39,423 bases of DNA from a virus, in IMG/VR virus record IMGVR_UViG_3300029448_000117, positions 1-39,423 of that record; one strand, 5' to 3'. A program made the position numbers and the translations under genes. Of this stretch, positions 31,594 to 39,423 are shown piece after piece; position 1 is the stretch's first letter, and every line of letters begins with the position of its first letter. The notes beneath the pieces were generated by a model. That model was not told the DNA's origin and ran no database searches. It was given only the letters and a program-made list of their open reading frames with translations.

Positions 31594-32126
31594 TGTGTGA
31601 CCCAACAACAATGGTAGTAATGCAAATAGCAGGGGCAGCAATGTCTTATATGGCTGCTTCCCAACAAGCTAACGAGCAAAAAAGAAGAAACAATGCAGTA
31701 GCTAAAGAAGCTGACAGAGCCTACAAAGAAGAAGTTAAGATGATTGATAGGCGAATGGAAGAGGAAAAAACTGCTTCTGTTCAAGCTGAACAAGATGTTA
31801 TGGCAGATGCTCGAAAGAAAAAAGCTACAGCTATAGCTTCTGCAGGTGAGTCTGGTGTCGCAGGTATTTCAATAGATAGTATATTACATGAGGTTGATTA
31901 CCAAGAAGGCACAGTTTTAAGTAGAAATCTTACTTCAACTAAAAATACTATGACTAGACTTAATGATGATAAAACACAGGCATATTCAAAAATGGCAAGT
32001 CGGTATAATTCTTTATCATCTGTAGTACAACCATCATTCTTAGGAACAGCTTTAGAGGTAGGTACAGGATTAGCTACAGACCTTAAATTTGATTCAAGTG
32101 GTAACTTAGCATTTAGAAACGCATAG
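31593..32126 (+). CDS. Internal virion protein B (T7 gp14-like)
   Basis: The 177-residue protein starts MCDPTTMVVMQIAGAAMSYM, a short hydrophobic N-terminus. A long charged helix follows (QQANEQKRRNNAVAKEADRA, EEVKMIDRRMEEEKTAS). It then reads ASAGESGVAGISIDSILHEV, a segment common to gp14-type proteins. In T7 gp14 enters the outer membrane at infection. It stands directly before the gp15- and gp16-like genes. Confidence 0.85.
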   Translation: MCDPTTMVVMQIAGAAMSYMAASQQANEQKRRNNAVAKEADRAYKEEVKMIDRRMEEEKTASVQAEQDVMADARKKKATAIASAGESGVAGISIDSILHEVDYQEGTVLSRNLTSTKNTMTRLNDDKTQAYSKMASRYNSLSSVVQPSFLGTALEVGTGLATDLKFDSSGNLAFRNA

Positions 32127-32134
32127 GATTTATT

Positions 32135-33706
32135 ATGGCAACACAAAGAATACAAACTTCTGATGTAAAGGGTTTTGGTTCATATACCAGTACACCTGCT
32201 GCTCGTGGTTTAGATACCTTCAGAGGTGCTCCTCAAGTTAACAAAGATAATACATTATCACAATTAGCTAATGCCTTAAAAGTATCTAGTAAAAATCTTA
32301 TGAAGACTGCAGTAGATGAAGAGAAAGAAAAACAACAATTATTACTAGCAAAGAAAGAAGTGTTAGCTAAAAGAATTAAAAAAGAGTCTGCAGGTAAAAA
32401 AATAAATGCTGTAAAAATTAAAGAGTTAGTACCTGAAGCATCAGAAACAACTTCTATGGCTATTGCTGAATTTATGGGAAACAACCAAGCTAAAGTAGAT
32501 GCAAATAACTTTATTGAAAGATTAAGAAACGAAGAACCTGACATATTTAATAATAAAGTAGAACTAGATAAGAGGGTACTTGCAGAAAGAAAGAGATTAT
32601 CTGATATGCACCAAGGTGCTGACTTTTATCAGAGTGGTGTACTGCAGGGTTTTGATGCAGTTATAAGTCAAAACAATTCTGCATGGACAGCAAAAAGAGC
32701 ACAGTTTCAATTAGGTGAAGCTAAAAAATATATGTATGGTGAAGTCTATAGAAATCTACAAATAAATGGTGCAAAGGCATTTGAAAAAGGTGGTGCGATT
32801 GACCAACTAGATAACAAAAACAAAAGAGTATCTCCATTAAATAATGCAGAAATGAAACAGCAAATAGTAGATGCAACTATAGAATTAGCTATAAATAATA
32901 AAGATACAGAGATACTAACTAAATTACCTAAGAAATACTGGAGTGGTGAAACAGCAGGTAGACTACAGGATACAACAAATAAAATTAATAAGTTAAAACT
33001 TTCTGAGTATACTGCAAAGAAACACGCAGACCAATATGCTAGAAAAGAAAAACTTAGAAATTCTAAAAATGAAATAATGAAAAATCACATTGAGGGAAAA
33101 CCTACTGTTATAGACAAAAAAGACCCTAATTATTTTGAATTACAAAATTACAGATTAACTATTCAAAATACAGCATTAATACCTAAAGCTAATAGTGTAG
33201 CAGTATCAACAAAACTAGAGTCAGCTATTCTAACTAATGCTTCTGAAGGTGGAGATATGAGTAATATTCACTCAAGTCTTAGTGACGGTGCTTCAGAAAG
33301 TGATGTTATTGACCACATCCTTTCCAGAAATGATTTACACCCTGAAGAAAAAACTGCATTGATTGCTAAAGTACCAATTTTATTTGAAGGTGCTAACTTA
33401 GTATTTAGTACAGAAGTAAATAGAAATTATGACGTGGGAATAAAAGAAGAACTAGCAGAGTTTATGAAGAGTGCTTTTGCAGGAGCAAACAAAGCACTTG
33501 GAATTAGAACTCAAAGTGTTGTTAAAAATGTGTACTACAATACTATAAGAAACCAAGTTAAGGCTTTCATAGAAACTAATAATAAAATTCCAAAAGGTGC
33601 TGAATTTCTAAAAATTATGGAAGCTGCTGACACAAAAGCAAGTGACTCTTTAAAGAGATTTGTTTTAGAAGCAGGTGGAATTATAGAACCAGTTACTAAT
33701 TTGTAA
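32135..33706 (+). CDS. Internal virion protein C (T7 gp15-like)
   Basis: The 523-residue protein is mainly helical. It begins MATQRIQTSDVKGFGSYTST, has a PAARGLDTFRGAPQVNKDN segment and long charged helices (DEEKEKQQLLLAKKEVLAKR). Length and position between the gp14- and gp16-like genes are the main support, as this family is poorly conserved in sequence. In T7 gp15 forms part of the channel across the cell envelope. Confidence 0.75.
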   Translation: MATQRIQTSDVKGFGSYTSTPAARGLDTFRGAPQVNKDNTLSQLANALKVSSKNLMKTAVDEEKEKQQLLLAKKEVLAKRIKKESAGKKINAVKIKELVPEASETTSMAIAEFMGNNQAKVDANNFIERLRNEEPDIFNNKVELDKRVLAERKRLSDMHQGADFYQSGVLQGFDAVISQNNSAWTAKRAQFQLGEAKKYMYGEVYRNLQINGAKAFEKGGAIDQLDNKNKRVSPLNNAEMKQQIVDATIELAINNKDTEILTKLPKKYWSGETAGRLQDTTNKINKLKLSEYTAKKHADQYARKEKLRNSKNEIMKNHIEGKPTVIDKKDPNYFELQNYRLTIQNTALIPKANSVAVSTKLESAILTNASEGGDMSNIHSSLSDGASESDVIDHILSRNDLHPEEKTALIAKVPILFEGANLVFSTEVNRNYDVGIKEELAEFMKSAFAGANKALGIRTQSVVKNVYYNTIRNQVKAFIETNNKIPKGAEFLKIMEAADTKASDSLKRFVLEAGGIIEPVTNL

Positions 33707-33721
33707 ATTAAGGATGATTAA

Positions 33722-36700
33722 ATGGCAGAAAAGAAATTGTATCGATATGAAGGGAAGCTATATAGATTAGATAGTTCTCTTTCTGATGATGAAGCCAGAA
33801 AAAAAATAAAAAATCATTTAAAGAAAAATCCTCCTACAACTACTACAACTAATACAACTACTAACAATTCTCAAAAAGTTTCAACCAATGAACCTATCTT
33901 TACTGCTAGGTTTGAGGATAAAACCCCTGATGAATCTATATATGATGAAGATTTAATTAAAGATGCAAAGTTTATAGAAGCATCAAAGATACTATATAAA
34001 ATGAATAGAGGTATTACTTGGGGAGATAAGAAAGCCACAGATTCTTTTGGTAAGTCTGATGAAGATGCTGCTAAGTATGGCATTGAGATGATGGGTTTCT
34101 TTAACTATAACTTACCTAAAATGGCTGTTGATGCTGCAAGAGTACATGGTGCATCTGAATCACAAAAACGTGCTTTTCTATACTTGATGGAATCTTATGA
34201 GGACTTAGGTATATCTTGGAAAGGAACAGGTAGATTTTTTAAAGGAATATTATCTGACCCCACTACATATGCAGGACTAGCAACTTTTGGTTTAGTTGCA
34301 GCAGGGGGACAGACTGCAAAGATTGCTACTAAAGAAGGTCTAAAAGCATTACTAAAACATTCTGTAAAAGCAGGAATGTATACAGCAGTAGAAGGTGCTG
34401 TTTATGCAGCTACAGATAACGTAGCTAGACAAGTGGTAACAACATCTGTAACTGGAGAAGAAATAAATTCAGGTCAAGTTGCTAAGAGTGCACTTATAGG
34501 TTTTGGATTTGGTAAGGCTTTAGGAACAGGAGTTACCTTTGGTACTAAGTATGCAACTGCAGCTATAAAAGGTAAAAAGTCTAAAGTAAAAACTAATGAG
34601 GTTACTGAAGAGGTTACTGAAGAAATTAGTGAAGAAGTTACTGAAAATCTTTCTACTGTTAATAAAATTATAGACGATACTAGCCCAGAAAAAATTAATA
34701 CTAAGATGAATGATGTATTAGTAGAGTTAGATAAAGTTGCACCATCTGGTAAAGTTATAGGATTAACAGAAGACGGAACACAAAGTCTAACAAGACTAGA
34801 AGAAGTATCTAATAAAATTAACGAAGTATTACTCAGGGCTAGTGTAAAAAGTCCAGATGAAGTTGCTGACTTTCTTAATAAATCAAAGATGGGAGAAAAT
34901 CAACAGCAAATATTACAGAAATCTTCACAGACTATTGTAGACAGATACAACAAACAAACAGAAGAGTTAGTTAAGTTAGCAAGGAAAGAAAATCTTACAC
35001 CTACTGAAGTAGAAAAGATAAGAAATACTATAGATAAAATAGAAAAACTAAAAGCACCAGTAGATAGTGTTTATATAGCATTGTCTAAATCTGCAGCTAG
35101 AAGATTACGTCAAACTCAAAAGAGTAGTACCACAGGTGAAGGTAGAGGTTTATCTATATCTAACTTAATGACTGACGAGGGATTAAGTAGAAGTCAAGCT
35201 GAAGTAAGATTCTTAAATATTATGGAAACAGCTAATAAGAAGGCTGACCTTGATGTAGAAGTTAGAAAATTAAATACACAGATTGAGGAAGCTAATGCTT
35301 CAGGTAAACATTTAGAAGCTAAAGAGTTACGTAGAGAACGTGACTTATTAGTATCTGAAATTAAAGATGAAGTATTATCACAAAGCCTTTCTGCAAAAAT
35401 AAAAAGAGGGGTTAACGTAGTATTAAAAGGTGTTAACGAAGTTATTATTGGTAATGTGTTCTCACCTAAAACTCTAATGTTAAACACAATTCCTTCTGCA
35501 CTTAAAACATTTTATAAACCATTTATGAATAATTTAATGAGAGATGGTTTAACTAGAAAAGCCTTACGACAAATGTCAGCAGAATATGGGGCAATAAGAG
35601 GTATAGGGAAAACAGCATTACGTTCTGCTGTTGCAGCTTTTAGATACGAAAGAGCAGTTCTAACAGGAGACACAGCTAGATTTTTAGAATCTTATAACGT
35701 CATACCTAAGAAGTATGCAGGTGGTGTTGCACGATTCTTTCCTAGACTTTTATTAGCAACTGATGCCATGTTTGAGCAAATACTATATAGGCAATTTGTT
35801 GTAGGAGATGCAACTGCAAGAGCACTAGAAGATGCTGCTGCAAAAAAACTCAAAGGTGAAAAGTTAGATAATTATGTAAATAAAAAAGTCAAAGAAGCTA
35901 TAGATAATGCTTATGATGATGCACCTAATGCTGCTGAATTATTAACTGACGAAGCTGTATCAAGAGGTGTAGTTGGTAGATTAGGTAAGTCGGTAGATAA
36001 GTGGGTATCAGATGAGTTAGCTAAGAATGGTGACTTAATGAAATCTGCTACAAATAAAGCAGGTAAAGATTACACACTTGATGCTTTATTTAAGCGAGAC
36101 TTTTCTGGTGAATCATCTGTATCAAAACTGGCAAAAGGTTATGAAGGTTTTATTAACAGACATCCATACATGAGATTGGTTGGTCAGTTATTCTTTAGAA
36201 CACCTATACGTGTTTTTGAAGAAGGTTTTAGATTGACCCCAGGATTACAAATGGTAATGCCTAACTTTATGAGAGATTTACGTGGTGGAGCAGGTGTTCC
36301 AATACATAGACAAGTAAGAGCACAAGGAGAGGCTTTAACATCTTTAGCTATTGTAGGTTCTATATATAGTATGTATGCCACAGGTAATATTACAGGAGCA
36401 CAGGGAAGAGACTACAAAATAAGAAGGCAAGGTGAAAATGCAGGTGGTATAGAACCTTACACAATTATTATAGGTGACTCTGAATTTAACTACCGTAACT
36501 TTGACCCTTTCTCTACACCAATAAAAATTATGGTAAATGCTTTAGAAGGTTTAGATGAACTTGCTTATAGGACAGAACAAGGAGAGCACGTAGGTGAGAG
36601 TGAATATATGCACCTATATGATAAAGGTATGATAGCTTTGACTGCAATACTACAATCTATAAGAGATGCTAATTTGTTTGCAGGTGCTAATGCAATATTA

Positions 36701-37417
36701 GAACTTGGTGAAGATGCTATGAAAGAAGATAACGAAGGAGAGTTCATAAAGTTTATTGGAGAAAAAATACAGACTGCAGTTCCTAACACTTGGTATAAAT
36801 TTCAAATGTTAGACCACCCTGTATTAAATGACCCAGAAAATTTAGGTCAATACTTTATGACTAGAATAAGTCCTAATGATTCTACTATACCAAAACAATA
36901 TACAGCTTTAGGTAGACCTAGAACTTTAAGTAATCCTATGGGTGCTATTAATTTATTTTCTACTACTTCTCAAGAACAAAGAAGGAGAGGTAAGGATGAT
37001 AAAGAGTTAGAGATAGAACAATACTTATATGTATTAGCTAGGGCTAACAATACTCATTTTACTGCACCATACAAACATAAGTTATTACCTGATGTTGACT
37101 TGAGAACAGAGATGACTACAGATGGTAAAGAAACTTTGTATGACAGGTGGATGAGATATACCTATGAAGGAAAACTAAAACAGGCTTTGTATCCCTTTAC
37201 AAAATCTAAACTACCTATAGGTGTCCCTTCAAGTGAAAGTATTGCTGTTAAGAATGTAAAAAATATTATTAATACTTTTAGAGAAGTAGCAATGATAAAA
37301 CTTTTAAATGAAGAGGCAGGAATCAAGAGGTCAACAGAGATGATTGTAGATAAGAAACTAAAATCTATAGGAACTAATGACTCAACTAATTTACCATTTA
37401 ACGTATTAAGGAAATAA
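33722..37417 (+). CDS. Internal virion protein D (T7 gp16-like, large)
   Basis: The 1231-residue protein starts with a small basic domain (EKKLYRYEGKLYRLDSSLSD) and a Thr/Asn linker at about 38-53. A hydrophobic Gly/Ala part lies at about 180-270, then Glu-rich coils (EVTEEVTEEISEEVTENLS). A conserved C-terminal half follows, with NRHPYMRLVGQLFFRTPIRV, GLQMVMPNFMRDLRGG and NYRNFDPFSTPIKIMVNALE. Size and position match T7 gp16 (1318), which forms the DNA-ejection channel. I do not see the N-terminal lytic transglycosylase of T7 gp16. Confidence 0.85.
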   Translation: MAEKKLYRYEGKLYRLDSSLSDDEARKKIKNHLKKNPPTTTTTNTTTNNSQKVSTNEPIFTARFEDKTPDESIYDEDLIKDAKFIEASKILYKMNRGITWGDKKATDSFGKSDEDAAKYGIEMMGFFNYNLPKMAVDAARVHGASESQKRAFLYLMESYEDLGISWKGTGRFFKGILSDPTTYAGLATFGLVAAGGQTAKIATKEGLKALLKHSVKAGMYTAVEGAVYAATDNVARQVVTTSVTGEEINSGQVAKSALIGFGFGKALGTGVTFGTKYATAAIKGKKSKVKTNEVTEEVTEEISEEVTENLSTVNKIIDDTSPEKINTKMNDVLVELDKVAPSGKVIGLTEDGTQSLTRLEEVSNKINEVLLRASVKSPDEVADFLNKSKMGENQQQILQKSSQTIVDRYNKQTEELVKLARKENLTPTEVEKIRNTIDKIEKLKAPVDSVYIALSKSAARRLRQTQKSSTTGEGRGLSISNLMTDEGLSRSQAEVRFLNIMETANKKADLDVEVRKLNTQIEEANASGKHLEAKELRRERDLLVSEIKDEVLSQSLSAKIKRGVNVVLKGVNEVIIGNVFSPKTLMLNTIPSALKTFYKPFMNNLMRDGLTRKALRQMSAEYGAIRGIGKTALRSAVAAFRYERAVLTGDTARFLESYNVIPKKYAGGVARFFPRLLLATDAMFEQILYRQFVVGDATARALEDAAAKKLKGEKLDNYVNKKVKEAIDNAYDDAPNAAELLTDEAVSRGVVGRLGKSVDKWVSDELAKNGDLMKSATNKAGKDYTLDALFKRDFSGESSVSKLAKGYEGFINRHPYMRLVGQLFFRTPIRVFEEGFRLTPGLQMVMPNFMRDLRGGAGVPIHRQVRAQGEALTSLAIVGSIYSMYATGNITGAQGRDYKIRRQGENAGGIEPYTIIIGDSEFNYRNFDPFSTPIKIMVNALEGLDELAYRTEQGEHVGESEYMHLYDKGMIALTAILQSIRDANLFAGANAILELGEDAMKEDNEGEFIKFIGEKIQTAVPNTWYKFQMLDHPVLNDPENLGQYFMTRISPNDSTIPKQYTALGRPRTLSNPMGAINLFSTTSQEQRRRGKDDKELEIEQYLYVLARANNTHFTAPYKHKLLPDVDLRTEMTTDGKETLYDRWMRYTYEGKLKQALYPFTKSKLPIGVPSSESIAVKNVKNIINTFREVAMIKLLNEEAGIKRSTEMIVDKKLKSIGTNDSTNLPFNVLRK

Positions 37418-37420
37418 AAC

Positions 37421-38545
37421 ATGGCTTACGCACTAACTAGGAACACAGGAAATGGTACACTAGCAACCTATACAATAGGATTTACGTATCGTTCTACTGA
37501 TGATGTTAAAGTATATGTAGGGGGAGTTCTTCAAACTATAACCACCCATTATACTTTTCCGTCCTCTAGTCAAATTACTTTTGGAACTCCACCTGCTAAC
37601 GGTACTGCTATAATTTTTAGAAGAAATACTAGCCAAACTTCAAGGTTAGTAGATTATGCTGCAGGTTCTGTCTTGAAAGAATCTGACCTTGATACGGATA
37701 GTATTCAGAGTTTTAATATGTCTCAAGAAGCTATAGATACTGCTAATGATTCTATTACAAAATCTGACTCTACTAACCAATGGGATGCCACCTCATTAAG
37801 AGTAACTAATGTAGCTAATCCAACATCTGACCAAGATGCTGCTACTAAACATTATTTAGAAAATACTTGGTTAAGCAGTACGGATAAAACAGCAATAACT
37901 ACAGTTAATAGTAATTTAACAGCTATTAATGCAGTTAATAATAATCAATCAGATATTGATACAAATGCAACCAACATTACTGCAATACAAAATGCTAGTG
38001 CTAATGCAACAAAAGCACAAAATTATGCTACAGAAACTGACTCTACAGTAACTGGAACTACTGATGATTCAGCTAAGTCTTGGGCAACTGGTGGTACAAG
38101 TACTTATTCTATGAGAAGTGCAGGTAAAGGTGCAGCTAAAGAATGGGCTACATATACTACAGGTACAGCAAATGGTTCAGAATATTCAGCTAAAGAATAT
38201 GCTGTAGGAGCACAACGTAGAGGTCAAGCTGATGGTGGTTCTGCAAAAGATTGGGCTACTTACACAAGTGGTACAGTAGATAATGCAGGATACTCAGCAA
38301 AGTATTGGGCACAACAAGCAGAGGCTTCTAAGACTGAGTTCTCTAATGTTTATCATGGAGCATTAAGTTCAGACCCTACACAAGACCCTGATGGTTCTGC
38401 ATTAGAAGCAGGAGATTTATACTTTAATACAAGTACCAGTAAACTTAAATATTATAATGGCTCAAGTTGGGCAAACATAGAAGCTACAGACACAAGTTCT
38501 TTTGCGACCAAAGGTGTGGCTATAGCAATGGCAATAGCTTTATAA
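37421..38545 (+). CDS. Tail fibre protein (T7 gp17-like N-terminal domain)
   Basis: The 374-residue protein begins with the T7 fibre attachment domain (TYTIGFTYRSTDDVKVYVGG, ITFGTPPANGTAIIFRRNTS, AAGSVLKESDLDTDSIQSFN). A coiled-coil-like part follows at about 150-200. Repeats of the type AKEWATYTTGTANGSEYSAK and AKDWATYTSGTVDNAGYSAK occur at about 240-295. The end (GDLYFNTSTSKLKYYNGSSW) is a common fibre cap. It has no large receptor domain, so the following small genes may supply it. Confidence 0.92.
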   Translation: MAYALTRNTGNGTLATYTIGFTYRSTDDVKVYVGGVLQTITTHYTFPSSSQITFGTPPANGTAIIFRRNTSQTSRLVDYAAGSVLKESDLDTDSIQSFNMSQEAIDTANDSITKSDSTNQWDATSLRVTNVANPTSDQDAATKHYLENTWLSSTDKTAITTVNSNLTAINAVNNNQSDIDTNATNITAIQNASANATKAQNYATETDSTVTGTTDDSAKSWATGGTSTYSMRSAGKGAAKEWATYTTGTANGSEYSAKEYAVGAQRRGQADGGSAKDWATYTSGTVDNAGYSAKYWAQQAEASKTEFSNVYHGALSSDPTQDPDGSALEAGDLYFNTSTSKLKYYNGSSWANIEATDTSSFATKGVAIAMAIAL

Positions 38546-38555
38546 GGAAATAGAA

Positions 38556-38927
38556 ATGTCACAATTATTTAGACGATATAAGATGAGAGACGTAGGAACT
38601 TCTGCTCAAGATGCACCTGACGGAACAGACTTTAATAGCTTTGATACGATAGTAGGTATTCATTGTGCAAACAGAGCAACAACTGCAATTAACGTAGATG
38701 TGTTTATAACTACATATAATGATGATGCAGATGATGACCCAAGTAACAATGAAGCAGATACATACTACCTAGTTAAAGGTGCACCCATAGCAAGTGGGGG
38801 TGCTCTACAAATATTAGATGGTGGAGCAAAAATTGTTGTACAAGACGGTGATAGACTTTGGGTGCAATCAGATACAAATAATTCAGTAGATGCTTGGATT
38901 TCAACAGTAAAAGCTATTAGTTTATAA
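38556..38927 (+). CDS. Small tail-associated protein
   Basis: The 123-residue product has a basic N-terminus (MSQLFRRYKMRDVGTSAQDA) and a beta-rich body (FDTIVGIHCANRATTAINVD, YYLVKGAPIASGGALQILDG, DRLWVQSDTNNSVDAWIS). Proteins of this type stand behind fibre genes in marine phages. A structural role in the tail tip is inferred from position. AAGGAAA lies before the ATG. Confidence 0.55.
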   Translation: MSQLFRRYKMRDVGTSAQDAPDGTDFNSFDTIVGIHCANRATTAINVDVFITTYNDDADDDPSNNEADTYYLVKGAPIASGGALQILDGGAKIVVQDGDRLWVQSDTNNSVDAWISTVKAISL

Positions 38928-38938
38928 GGAGAGTTCAT

Positions 38939-39423
38939 ATGCCATACATAGGCAATCAATCTACAAACTCGTACTCTTCTATGGTTAAACAAGATTTAAC
39001 AGGAGCATCAGGTGCTTCAATTACCTTGAGTCACCCTGTAGCTAATGCTAATGAAGTAGAATTGTACATCAACAATGTAAGACAAGAACCAACAACATCT
39101 TATACAACTAATGGTACTACATTAAATTTTGTAGGTTACACAGTTGCAGCATCAGATGACATCTACGTCATATTTTCTGGTAAGGCTTTGCAGACTGTAG
39201 TTCCCCCTGATGGTTCTGTCAGCACAGCAAAGATTGCAGATAGTGCAGTAAGCACAGCCAAGATTGCAGATAGTGCAGTAAGTACAGCAAAGATAGCTAG
39301 TAGTGCAGTCAATCTTACATCTAAGGTTACTGGAGTTTTACCAGTTGCAAATGGTGGTACTGGTTCAAGCAGTTTTACTGCATCAACAATGACTTTAGAA
39401 ACTGCACAAACTGCTAATGGTAA
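38939..39423 (+). CDS. Tail-fibre-like protein, cut by the window edge
   Basis: The ATG at 38939 follows the ribosome site AAGGAGAG. The frame stays open for 161 codons to the last base. The N-terminus MPYIGNQ resembles that of the gene at 909, so the two are probably paralogues. Residues 95-124 are three copies of a ten-residue unit (STAKIADSAV and variants), followed by a GVLPVANGGTGSSSF segment, a type common in phage tail fibres. If the contig is circular, the last two bases join base 1 and the protein ends Lys-Ser-Thr-stop at 8-10, giving 164 residues. It lies behind the gp17-like fibre gene, so a role in the tail appendage is likely. Its exact function is not known. Confidence 0.8.
   Translation, partial: MPYIGNQSTNSYSSMVKQDLTGASGASITLSHPVANANEVELYINNVRQEPTTSYTTNGTTLNFVGYTVAASDDIYVIFSGKALQTVVPPDGSVSTAKIADSAVSTAKIADSAVSTAKIASSAVNLTSKVTGVLPVANGGTGSSSFTASTMTLETAQTANG
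39221..39310 (+). repeat. Three in-frame 30-bp tandem repeats
   Basis: Three adjacent 30-bp units at 39221, 39251 and 39281 encode STAKIADSAV, STAKIADSAV and STAKIASSAV. The unit length is a whole number of codons, so changes in copy number would keep the frame. Such repeats are typical of extended tail-fibre shafts. Confidence 0.85.

Overview
The window is essentially a complete genome of a T7-like podovirus (Autographiviridae type) of about 39.4 kb. It carries a single-subunit RNA polymerase, a T7-type replication module, a T7-type head and tail module, a terminase and lysis genes, all on the + strand. The low GC content, the class II ribonucleotide reductase, the GP88-like protein and the tyrosine integrase beside a tRNA-Leu(UAA) fragment point to a marine alphaproteobacterial host. 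The best fit is a temperate pelagiphage of the HTVC019P/HTVC011P kind infecting SAR11. The host is inferred, not shown.

The map looks like a circularised contig opened inside a tail-fibre gene. The gene starting at 38939 runs off the right edge, and joined to base 1 it ends at a TAA at 8-10. The likely physical genome ends are in the 490-bp gap behind the large terminase (7151-7640), which also holds three T7-SRL-like ACTTTAGGT repeats.

Layout. 38939 to 3602 (through the edge): small tail-fibre or appendage genes. 3602-4979: membrane and holin-like lysis genes. 4967-7150: terminase small subunit, a DUF1289 protein, a small basic protein and the large terminase. 7641-9422: a very AT-rich island with terminators at both ends and a 21-bp perfect inverted repeat around two genes. 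9720-12262: small early genes, mostly of unknown function. 12298-13329: integrase, followed by an attP-like tRNA-Leu 3' half. 13552-15957: RNA polymerase. 16004-24404: SSB, endonuclease I, amidase, primase-helicase, MazG-like protein, DNA polymerase, a nuclease-like protein, exonuclease, DUF3310 protein and ribonucleotide reductase. 24429-38927: connector, scaffold, capsid, tail tube, internal virion proteins and tail fibre.

Three near-identical sites (7152, 15957, 24402) share the consensus TAATRCCCHCTCAYWWAG, which resembles the T7 promoter. They sit before the early region, the replication module and the structural module. They are the best candidates for this phage's own polymerase promoters and suggest a T7-like three-stage programme. 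A strong terminator follows the capsid gene. The most unusual element is the inverted-repeat cassette at 8027-8782, which could be an invertible segment or a long RNA stem.
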